From Prevotella sp. UBA6429 (GTDB taxonomy: Bacteria; Bacteroidota; Bacteroidia; Bacteroidales; Bacteroidaceae): DNA of 26,357 nucleotides. The DNA lies in contig DJOV01000008.1 in the NCBI GenBank assembly GCA_002437285.1, positions 10,941 to 37,297 of the forward strand, in the 5' to 3' direction. Below are positions 17,025-23,211 of this stretch, one piece after another. The notes under the pieces are model-generated. The model was given only the letters and a program-made list of their open reading frames with translations, was not told the origin of the DNA and ran no database searches. The position numbers and the translations under genes were made by a program. Within the stretch, counting starts at the first letter, position 1. Every line of letters begins with the position of its first letter.

Positions 17025-17036
17025 TTCCTGCCGGCC

Positions 17037-17507
17037 TTACCTCCTCGGCACGCCCGGCCCCGGTCCGCCCGGTCCGCCACGTCTCACCATCCGCTGGAAG
17101 GCCTGGCGGTGAAATTTCTCATCGGCGCGGATGATCTTCCATACCACCCCTGCCGGCAACACTTTGCAGAACTTCTTGTGATAGGCTTGCTGCAGCTCCT
17201 TCATCTGGAGGTCGATGAGGTCACACTCCCTGATAGCCTTTTCGGCGGCCTTCTGGTCGCGCGTGTCCACATGCTGGTAGCAGCGCATCTTGTTGAACAG
17301 CATGCGTTGCTTCTTCTGCATCTCCCTGTAAAGGGGGAAGAAGACAGCGGCCTGACGCGGATTGAGCCCAGCCTCAACGGTGACAAACTGTTCCAAATCG
17401 GCCTGAAACCTGGCGGGGTCAAACTTGGGCTTGCCATGCGCCTGCAGCTGCAGGGCCGTCAAGGCAACCAGCAAGACAAAGAAAAACCTTTTTGTCATAA
17501 GCTTCAT
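17037..17507 (-). CDS. Spy/CpxP-like periplasmic protein
   Basis: A 156-residue exported protein. Residues 1-23 form a signal peptide (MKLMTKRFFF, hydrophobic core, LQLQA). The mature part is almost wholly helical and charged, with an LNPRQAAVFFPLYREMQKK stretch resembling the LTxxQ/LTxxEAxxFWPxY pattern of Spy/CpxP-type helical chaperones and stress sensors. The end is Gly/Pro/Arg-rich (RGGPGGPGPGVPRR). It lies 14 bases after the putative anti-sigma gene and two genes after the ECF sigma factor, an arrangement suggesting a periplasmic sensor or chaperone output of that circuit. Function is inferred from shape and context only. A second start (MTKRF, 17498) is possible. Confidence 0.7.
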   Translation of the reverse strand: MKLMTKRFFFVLLVALTALQLQAHGKPKFDPARFQADLEQFVTVEAGLNPRQAAVFFPLYREMQKKQRMLFNKMRCYQHVDTRDQKAAEKAIRECDLIDLQMKELQQAYHKKFCKVLPAGVVWKIIRADEKFHRQAFQRMVRRGGPGGPGPGVPRR

Positions 17508-17521
17508 GTCTGTATCGTGGG

Positions 17522-17908
17522 TTACTTAATATCGGCCATATAGGCATATATGTCGTCGGTGTCGAGCATGGCATAATCGGCGAAGGCATCCACCGACGAG
17601 TAAGAAGACGTGGCTTGGGATGCCGCCCCCGCCAACTGCGCCTTGCTTGACGCATGCGTCTCGTGGTGAACGTATGCGCCAACGCCCATCATGGCCACCG
17701 CCACGCTGGCCGCTGCCACTGCAATAGCTTTGCGCCAACGCCGCCATGCGGAAGGTCGCATGTGACAGACCACAACAGGCTGGGCCTTGCCTTGCTCAGG
17801 CAAACGCTCCATCAGACGGGAGGCAAGGTCGTCGAAATAACCTTCTGGCACCTTGAAAGGAGCCTTTCGCCCGAAAGTAGCCTCGATATATTTCTCTTCC
17901 TTTTCCAT
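17522..17908 (-). CDS. Single-pass membrane protein, probable anti-sigma factor
   Basis: A 128-residue protein with a cytoplasmic-type N-terminus (1-60) containing APFKVPEGYFDDLASRLMER, a motif common in small Bacteroidetes proteins encoded next to ECF sigma factors. A very basic WRRWRK precedes one TM segment (about 61-80), followed by a ~48-residue Ser/Ala/Asp-rich periplasmic tail. It has no recognisable ASD/ZAS zinc motif (HxxxCxxC), so it would be an atypical anti-sigma factor. It lies between the sigma gene (119-base gap) and the Spy-like gene (14-base gap). The role of holding the sigma factor at the membrane is inference from context. Confidence 0.7.
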   Translation of the reverse strand: MEKEEKYIEATFGRKAPFKVPEGYFDDLASRLMERLPEQGKAQPVVVCHMRPSAWRRWRKAIAVAAASVAVAMMGVGAYVHHETHASSKAQLAGAASQATSSYSSVDAFADYAMLDTDDIYAYMADIK

Positions 17909-17969
17909 ATTATCTCTTTTATGTGTTTGACGTTTCCAGAACGCAAAGGTTTAAACGTGTATCGCTCTT

Positions 17970-17992
17970 TTCTCAAATAATTCTCAAATATA
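17970..17992 (-). promoter_or_regulatory. Direct repeat and -7-like box between sigma and anti-sigma genes
   Basis: TTCTCAAATA occurs at 17970-17979 and again at 17981-17990, 11 bases apart (about one helical turn). On the minus strand the second copy extends to a perfect TATATTTG (17992-17985), a -7-type box about 75 bases before the anti-sigma ATG. No -33 element is visible. It could be an internal promoter or a regulator-binding pair. Confidence 0.4.
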
Positions 17993-18027
17993 TTCACTTT
18001 TTATCGGCCCGCACCTTATTCCTCAGC

Positions 18028-18576
18028 TTATTCACGGCGATGGAAATACTCCTCAATCTTCTTCACGGCATAATGGTAGCTGGCCTTCAGCGCTCCCTCG
18101 CTGGTGTCGAGCACATGGCTCATCTCCGAGTATTTCATCTCGTCGTAGTAGCGCAGGGTGAAGACCGTGCGCTGCACATCGGGCAGTGAGGCGATGGCCT
18201 CCTGCAGCTGGGCGGCCGTCTCGTCGCCGTCAAAATACTCATCGGCCATCAACTGCGCGGCCACTGCAGGCTTCTCATCGGTGCTCACGCGCAGCCCGTT
18301 CTTCTGCTTGCGGAGCAGGTCAAGCGCCTCGTTGACGGCTATGCGGTAGAGCCAGGTGGACAACCTCGACTTGCCCTCGAAGGTGGCCAGGTTGGACCAT
18401 GCCTTGAGGAAGGTGTTCTGCAGCACGTCATCAGCATCCTCATGCGTCAAGACGATATGGCGAATCTTCCAGTACAGGGATTCGCTGTAGGTCCTGACCA
18501 CCATGGAGAAAGCAGCCCGTTGCGTTTGGGGGTTCCCCAGCATGCTGATGATTTTATCTTCGCTATATTCTTCCAC
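18028..18576 (-). CDS. ECF-type RNA polymerase sigma factor
   Basis: A 182-residue sigma-70 family protein with only regions 2 and 4. Region 2 (~22-90) includes HEDADDVLQNTFLKAWSNL and the promoter-melting stretch STWLYRIAVNEALDLLRK. An acidic linker (~95-123) follows, then region 4 (~124-178) with SLPDVQRTVFTLRYYDEMKY and a helix-turn-helix GALKASYHYAVKKIEEYF. The first codon of the frame after an in-frame TAG is GTG 18576, which I take as the start; no ATG gives a full region 2. It begins 17 bases after the L,D-transpeptidase stop, so it is probably co-transcribed, and it precedes the putative anti-sigma and Spy-like genes. Target promoters are unknown. Confidence 0.93.
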   Translation of the reverse strand: MEEYSEDKIISMLGNPQTQRAAFSMVVRTYSESLYWKIRHIVLTHEDADDVLQNTFLKAWSNLATFEGKSRLSTWLYRIAVNEALDLLRKQKNGLRVSTDEKPAVAAQLMADEYFDGDETAAQLQEAIASLPDVQRTVFTLRYYDEMKYSEMSHVLDTSEGALKASYHYAVKKIEEYFHRRE

Positions 18577-18593
18577 CTATATGATGACTTGTT

Positions 18594-20228
18594 CTACATG
18601 AAGTTACGTATTCGCTCAAGAATCGGGGCGTCGAAGCCATAAACGTCGCGATAGCTATCCCAGTTTCCGTCGCCGTGAGGATACAACGTGAAATACAAGA
18701 TAAAAATCGGAACGCTCGGTTCCACCTTCACCTGCCCCACCAGCCGCTTTCTGTCCAGCGTGTCAAGCACCGCCTGCTGATGCGCAGTCAGCGTCTTAGG
18801 GTTCTTGCCCAGCGGCGACACGTCGGCCTGGATAGAATATCCTATACGATCCACCACCTCCTGTTGCCCATCTGACAGCAGAAATTCGGCCAATGCGAAA
18901 GGTCTCTCCAGCCGCACGCAGCCGTGGCTGACGTCGCGGTCGTCTTGCGAGAACACGCCACGGTGGGGCGTGTCGTGCAGGAAGATCGACTGGCCATTGT
19001 CGAAGCGGAAGATAATCCGCCCCAGGGAGTTGCCCGCGCCGCCCTCCTGCACCACCAGGTAACCGCCGCCGAGCAGCATATCGCGCGTCACGCGCCCCGC
19101 CGGCACCTCACGCCCAGTCTGCCGCTCACGCACGAAATAGCGATGGGCCGCAAACCATGACGCGTTGCCCGCATGGCGAAGAATGCTGCTCTTGACGATG
19201 CTCCGCGGCACAATCCATTGCGGATTGACGTCCACCCTCGTGATGCGGCTCACTATAAGGGGGGTCTTGTTCTTCAGGCTGCCGCACCCCATGCGCATGG
19301 ACAGGGTGCGCCCCTTGTCCCTGGCCAGCAGGCTAAACGAGGGGATGTTCACCAGGACATAGCGCTCATGCTCGTAGGGCTCGTCGGGCAAGCGCCACCG
19401 GCACCGCTCCATGTTGGCCAGCACAAGCCGGCGACCATACTGGCGAGCCAAGGCACCGTGCAGGCCTGCCTGCAACCGGTAGTAGAGCGGGTTGCGGGGC
19501 TGCACCTCATCCATGAACTCCACGACGCTATCGCACCTGACCTTGTGAAAAGCCAGTCGGTAAAAGCGCTCATGCGGGCGCTCCACCTTGGTGTCAAGTA
19601 GGGTCTTGTAGGTCACGCGAAAGGAGTCGCTGTCCTTCACGTCAAGCCGGTTGTAGACCTGGTTGGGGTCAATGAAGCCAAAGCGCTGGCCTGCCACATA
19701 GCGGAGATAAGCCCTGGTGAGATAATATTCCAACCGGGCAAAGACCTTACTCGCCTGGTTGGCACCGCTGTCAAAATCCAGTCTCCTGGCCCTTCGCAAG
19801 TCGGCCGCTATCTCCACCGACCCGAAGCGCTCAGGCGAGAAGCCCATCGCGCGCACCCTGGGCAGCTGGGCCAAGAGGCTGTCGGCGCGACAGTCAACAC
19901 CCAAGCGGGTGACCCAAACAAAGTGGCCACCACCCCGATAATAAGTCCTGATGAAACGGTCAGCCGGGCAACGCACTGGGTCTGACGACATCAGGCGGTC
20001 TATCTCACAGCGGACCTTGCGGGGGTTGACGACATAGCACCCCACCCTGAGCGCGTCGTAATCGCTCAGCTGCAAGTCTTTGTTGGGGCTGCTCTTATCT
20101 ACGCAACTGGCCGCCAACAAAAACAACAAAAGGAAAGGAACAAGCAATACGCCCCGGAAAAACTTCCCGTCAACTTCTACCTGATGGAAATTTTCCGGAC
20201 TGTCTTGCCCACTTTCACAATATAACAT
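18594..20228 (-). CDS. YcbB-type L,D-transpeptidase, lipoprotein
   Basis: An up to 544-residue envelope enzyme that would make 3-3 crosslinks or attach proteins to peptidoglycan. The catalytic YkuD motif is HDTP followed by SHGCVRLERP with C437 (numbering from 20228). Upstream, YVLVNIPSFSLL and NPQWIVPRSIVKSSIL match the LdtD/YcbB core, and the first ~270 residues fit its scaffold region. A hydrophobic core ending in LLAASC (C42) is a lipobox, so it is probably an outer-membrane or periplasm-facing lipoprotein. The start is uncertain: ATG 20228 overlaps the upstream gene by 52 bases and gives a long, acidic n-region, while TTG 20147 gives a very short signal with no positive charge. It lies directly before the ECF sigma gene. 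Confidence 0.88.
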   Translation of the reverse strand: MLYCESGQDSPENFHQVEVDGKFFRGVLLVPFLLLFLLAASCVDKSSPNKDLQLSDYDALRVGCYVVNPRKVRCEIDRLMSSDPVRCPADRFIRTYYRGGGHFVWVTRLGVDCRADSLLAQLPRVRAMGFSPERFGSVEIAADLRRARRLDFDSGANQASKVFARLEYYLTRAYLRYVAGQRFGFIDPNQVYNRLDVKDSDSFRVTYKTLLDTKVERPHERFYRLAFHKVRCDSVVEFMDEVQPRNPLYYRLQAGLHGALARQYGRRLVLANMERCRWRLPDEPYEHERYVLVNIPSFSLLARDKGRTLSMRMGCGSLKNKTPLIVSRITRVDVNPQWIVPRSIVKSSILRHAGNASWFAAHRYFVRERQTGREVPAGRVTRDMLLGGGYLVVQEGGAGNSLGRIIFRFDNGQSIFLHDTPHRGVFSQDDRDVSHGCVRLERPFALAEFLLSDGQQEVVDRIGYSIQADVSPLGKNPKTLTAHQQAVLDTLDRKRLVGQVKVEPSVPIFILYFTLYPHGDGNWDSYRDVYGFDAPILERIRNFM

Positions 20229-20488
20229 CCCTTCGACAGATTGAGGTTATAGCTCTTGTCGGATCCGTCGACCTTCACGCTCAAGACCCTCACGCCCGTG
20301 ATGTTGTAAACATAAAGCGTCTGACCGGCAGCTCCCGTCACACGCAACACACCTTCGCCGCTGACGGAAACCGTCACCTGCTCGGTTTCGTTGTCCACAA
20401 TCTCTATGGATGAAGCAGCCTTCGCCATCTGGGGCAATCCGCCCATGAAGAAGACCAGGAAAGAAGCAACAAGTATCTTTTTAATCAT
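20177..20488 (-). CDS. Mini secreted protein with type IX secretion C-terminal-like domain
   Basis: A 103-residue protein: a signal peptide (MIKKILVASFLVFF, cleavage likely after MAKA, residue 24) followed by one ~78-residue beta-rich domain. LYVYNITGVRV (58-68) and LSKGCYIVKVG (84-94) closely resemble the conserved strands of the Por_Secre_tail (T9SS type A) sorting domain, which normally sits at the end of large secreted proteins. Here it stands alone, with no cargo. The frame is open to 20530, but ATG 20488 starts the signal peptide. The L,D-transpeptidase frame begins inside its 3' end, so the two are likely coupled. Function unknown. Confidence 0.75.
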   Translation of the reverse strand: MIKKILVASFLVFFMGGLPQMAKAASSIEIVDNETEQVTVSVSGEGVLRVTGAAGQTLYVYNITGVRVLSVKVDGSDKSYNLNLSKGCYIVKVGKTVRKISIR

Positions 20489-20553
20489 ACGCGTATTCCT
20501 TTGCAGCACATTGGGCCTCTCTTCGGCCAACGCACCTATTATATAGTTTGTTG

Positions 20554-20561
20554 CAAAGATA
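20554..20561 (-). promoter_or_regulatory. -7 box for the mini-CTD/L,D-transpeptidase/sigma operon
   Basis: On the minus strand TATCTTTG (20561-20554) is a full TAnnTTTG match, 65 bases before the ATG at 20488. No TTTG -33 element is seen at 19 bases. It lies in the 179-base gap after rnz, the only clear promoter-sized gap in the minus-strand block. Confidence 0.5.
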
Positions 20562-20667
20562 GGAAATTCCGAATAGAAATGCCCACATGACTTGATTCTT
20601 TCATACGGGTATTAAGAATAATTAACTATACTTTCACAATAAAACGGCACCCTACCGCCACTTTCTG

Positions 20668-21582
20668 TCAGACATTGACTGTCATGCCCTCTTGCGCCAA
20701 CGCCGTATCGGGGAAGACGGCCCGGGCCTCCTTGAGCAAGACGGTCTCGTCGTCATAACGCGAGCTGTAATGGCCCAGCAGCAGCCGTCCGGCATGTGCG
20801 TCACGCGCCACCTGGGCCGCCTGCCGCGCCGTGGAGTGATAGAACAGGCGCGCGCGGTCCTCGTTGGCACTGTCGTAGGTCGACTCGTGGTAGAGCACGT
20901 CCACCCCCTCGACCTTCCGGCACAGGGTGGGCATGTAGCGCGTGTCACTGCAATAAGCGTACGACCGGGGCTTCGCAGCGGCCACCGTCAGCCGCTCATG
21001 TGAGATGACCTGCCCGTCGGCCGTCACCCAGTCCTTCCCGTTCTTGATGTTGTTGATCTGGCAGACGGGGATGTGGTAGAAGTCTATCATGTCGCGCCGT
21101 ATGTGTGGCAAGGTGGGCTTCTCGCGGAACAGGTATCCGCAGCAGGCGACGCGGTGCTCCAGCGGAAGGGTCGTCACCGTCAGGCTCTTGTCCTCATACA
21201 CCACCAGGCTCCGGGTGGTGTCGACGGCATGAAACACCACCTCATACTCCAGTCCCGGGCAGAACATCTCTATCTGCGAGCGCAGCATCGGCCCGAACTC
21301 GCCCGGCGCATAGACATGGAGCGGGCTTGTCCGCCCCAGCATGCCAAACGTGGAGACCAGGCCCATCAGACCGAAGCAATGGTCGCCATGCAGATGGGAA
21401 ATGAAGATCGCCTGGATGCGCGTGAAACTGATGTGCAGCCTCCGCAGTTGCACCTGTGTGCCTTCGCCGCAGTCCACCATCATCAGCTTGCCCCTCATCT
21501 CGACCACTTGCGACGACGTATGGTGCTTCAATGTGGGCAGGGCGCTGCCGCAGCCGAGTATATGTATCTTGAATGGTTCCAT
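20668..21582 (-). CDS. rnz: Ribonuclease Z
   Basis: A 304-residue zinc-dependent metallo-beta-lactamase-fold endonuclease that trims the 3' end of tRNA precursors. The zinc motif HLHGDH is at 63-68. The N-terminal ILGCGSALPT, DCGEGTQVQLRR and FGLMGLVSTFGMLGR stretches, PLEHRVACCGY, CSDTRY and GHYSSRY supply the other conserved ligands and the family pattern. The frame is open to 21639, but ATG 21582 gives the standard N-terminus MEPFKIHILG. It is 22 bases after the lipoprotein gene and probably in one transcript with it and mazG. Confidence 0.95.
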   Translation of the reverse strand: MEPFKIHILGCGSALPTLKHHTSSQVVEMRGKLMMVDCGEGTQVQLRRLHISFTRIQAIFISHLHGDHCFGLMGLVSTFGMLGRTSPLHVYAPGEFGPMLRSQIEMFCPGLEYEVVFHAVDTTRSLVVYEDKSLTVTTLPLEHRVACCGYLFREKPTLPHIRRDMIDFYHIPVCQINNIKNGKDWVTADGQVISHERLTVAAAKPRSYAYCSDTRYMPTLCRKVEGVDVLYHESTYDSANEDRARLFYHSTARQAAQVARDAHAGRLLLGHYSSRYDDETVLLKEARAVFPDTALAQEGMTVNV

Positions 21583-21604
21583 GGCTGATGAGGATTGCCG
21601 CCGC

Positions 21605-22174
21605 TCACCGGGAGCGCTTGTAGACAAAGATTCCCTCACGGTTCTCGAGGTAGAGGGAGTCAGCGCTCAGCTGGTCGATGTCGAAGGTGTCGCGGTTGAG
21701 CAGCAGCTGTCCGTTCAGGATCTTCCACGACGTCCAGGGATGCGCCTCGGCGCTCACGTTCGACTTGACGAGACCGCCCTCCATGATTTCAAAGTTCTTG
21801 TCGAGACTGGTCCACTTGCCCTGAAGCGTGGTCAGGTTGATGACCTTCCTGGCCACCCTGTCGCCATCGCGGTCACCGCCGTCGATGATGGCCAGGCGGT
21901 CGCCCACGAGCAGTCCGCCCTGCACATCCTGCCTGCCCTCGCTGTCCTCGTCGATGACGTAAGTGACCGTGTCGCCAGCGTCGCTAATCAGTTCGACGGT
22001 ATGCATGGCCGTGCCTTCGCCACACACGCCATAGACCGTGCTGTCGGCCACGGTGTCGCCCGCATCGACCAGCATCGAGTCCTCACCATTCGCCTTTCCT
22101 CCCTTGTTTTGGCAGCCCGTCAAGCACCACGGCATCATGGCCATGAAGGCCAAGGCAATCGTCAGTTTTCTCAT
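21605..22174 (-). CDS. Lipocalin-like lipoprotein
   Basis: A 189-residue lipoprotein: signal MRKLTIALAFMAMMPW with lipobox CLTGC (C21). After a ~100-residue Asp/Gly-rich region, the C-terminal ~70 residues (LQGKWTSLDKNFEIMEGG then SWKILNGQLLLNRDTFDI and SADSLYLENREGIF) look like the small lipocalin-like or META-like beta-barrel domains common in Bacteroidetes lipoproteins, which begin with an LxGxW motif. The ligand is unknown. The start at 22174 rather than 22258 places the signal peptide at the N-terminus. It is 40 bases after mazG and 22 bases before rnz. Confidence 0.75.
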   Translation of the reverse strand: MRKLTIALAFMAMMPWCLTGCQNKGGKANGEDSMLVDAGDTVADSTVYGVCGEGTAMHTVELISDAGDTVTYVIDEDSEGRQDVQGGLLVGDRLAIIDGGDRDGDRVARKVINLTTLQGKWTSLDKNFEIMEGGLVKSNVSAEAHPWTSWKILNGQLLLNRDTFDIDQLSADSLYLENREGIFVYKRSR

Positions 22175-22214
22175 AATCGATATATTTTTACGGTGGTCAT
22201 TCACAAGCCCCACC

Positions 22215-23111
22215 TCATTTGTTCTCCTTTGCTTTGGCTTCGTCCCACAAGGCATCAAGCTCCTCGAGGCTCATGTCGGTCATAGACTTTCCGGTCTCCT
22301 TGACCTTGCGCTCCACATAGCCAAAACGGCTGATGAACTTCTGGTTGGTGCTCTCCAGAGCGTTGTCGGGGTTGAGATGGTAAAGTCGGGCGGCGTTGAT
22401 GATACTAAACAGGAAGTCGCCAAGCTCCTTGGTGGAGTTTTCCGCGTTCTCCTTCCGCAGTTCCGCCTCAAACTCGTCCAGCTCCTCGCGCACCTTGGCC
22501 CACACGTCCTCTTTCTTTTCCCAGTCGAACCCCACGTTGCGCGCCTTGTCCTGTATGCGGTAGGCCTTGATCATGGAGGGCAGCGATGAGGGGACTCCCG
22601 AGAGCACCGACTTGTTGCCGTGCCGTTCCTTCTGCTTGCGCTTCTCCCAGGTGCTCTCCACCTGCGAGGCCGTGGCGGGATGGGTGGCGTCGCCAGCCTG
22701 CTCGTCGGCATAGACCACCTGCCCGTGGGCGTTGATCACGAGCTCGGAGCTCGACACGGTCCACTCCGGGCATCCTGGCATGGTGGTGTCGGGGCCCCAG
22801 TCGATGAAGTCATGGCGGAACATCAGCTTGTCACTCTGCGTGTCGCAGACGTCGGCCACGTCAAAACGGCCTTCCTCCTCGCCCAGCATCGAATAGAAGA
22901 TGACGTGCTCCATGACGTCGCCAAGCTCCTTCTTCACCTCCTCCAGGTTGCCGCACGCCAACGCGTCGGCCAACTCAAAAACCTCCTCGATGGTATAGGG
23001 GCGCAGGCTCTCGAAAGTCTGCTTCCGGTCCCAAGGACAATCTTTCCTCAGACGGTACTGCACGTCCAGCAACCGCCCGAAAGCCTCAAGCTTTTCTTTT
23101 CTTGTGTGCAT
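22215..23111 (-). CDS. mazG: Nucleoside triphosphate pyrophosphohydrolase MazG
   Basis: A 298-residue all-alpha NTP pyrophosphatase that hydrolyses (d)NTPs to monophosphates and pyrophosphate. Two MazG repeats are visible. The first has DCPWDRKQTFESLRPY, EEVFE (42-46) and KELGD (61-65). The second has REELDEFEAE and STKELGDFLFS with intact EExxE and ExxD metal sites. Between them, after MFRH100, about 35 extra residues (~101-138, including WGPDTTMPGCPEW) separate this point from the WEKRK that follows at 155, where E. coli MazG has about 18. The start is ATG 23111 rather than the upstream ATG 23132. It is divergent from valS and heads the minus-strand mazG-lipoprotein-rnz group. Confidence 0.93.
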   Translation of the reverse strand: MHTRKEKLEAFGRLLDVQYRLRKDCPWDRKQTFESLRPYTIEEVFELADALACGNLEEVKKELGDVMEHVIFYSMLGEEEGRFDVADVCDTQSDKLMFRHDFIDWGPDTTMPGCPEWTVSSSELVINAHGQVVYADEQAGDATHPATASQVESTWEKRKQKERHGNKSVLSGVPSSLPSMIKAYRIQDKARNVGFDWEKKEDVWAKVREELDEFEAELRKENAENSTKELGDFLFSIINAARLYHLNPDNALESTNQKFISRFGYVERKVKETGKSMTDMSLEELDALWDEAKAKENK

Positions 23112-23129
23112 AAAACCAATAATTTGGTG

Positions 23130-23137
23130 CAAAGTTA
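23130..23137 (-). promoter_or_regulatory. -7 box for mazG
   Basis: On the minus strand TAACTTTG (23137-23130) matches TAnnTTTG 18 bases before the mazG ATG. The -33 element is not clear. It faces the valS box, with only 22 bases between the two. Confidence 0.5.
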
Positions 23138-23159
23138 ATGATTTTAGGTGGAAAAGTAT

Positions 23160-23167
23160 TAATTTTG
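23160..23167 (+). promoter_or_regulatory. -7 box for valS
   Basis: TAATTTTG matches TAnnTTTG and ends 44 bases before the valS ATG at 23212. It is divergent from the mazG box, so the two polymerase sites must overlap. The ~44-base leader is A+T-rich and too short for a T-box. Confidence 0.5.
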
Positions 23168-23211
23168 CATTGTTTATTAAGATAATAAGGTATAAAAAGA
23201 TAGATAATCAC

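Noticed and set aside
16780..17036. Small RNA gene in the gap between convergent genes
   Set aside because: Several hairpins are present, but no promoter box or distinct RNA structure; terminators for the two convergent genes explain them.
23168..23211. T-box riboswitch before valS
   Set aside because: The leader after the -7 box is only ~44 bases, far too short for a T-box specifier and antiterminator.
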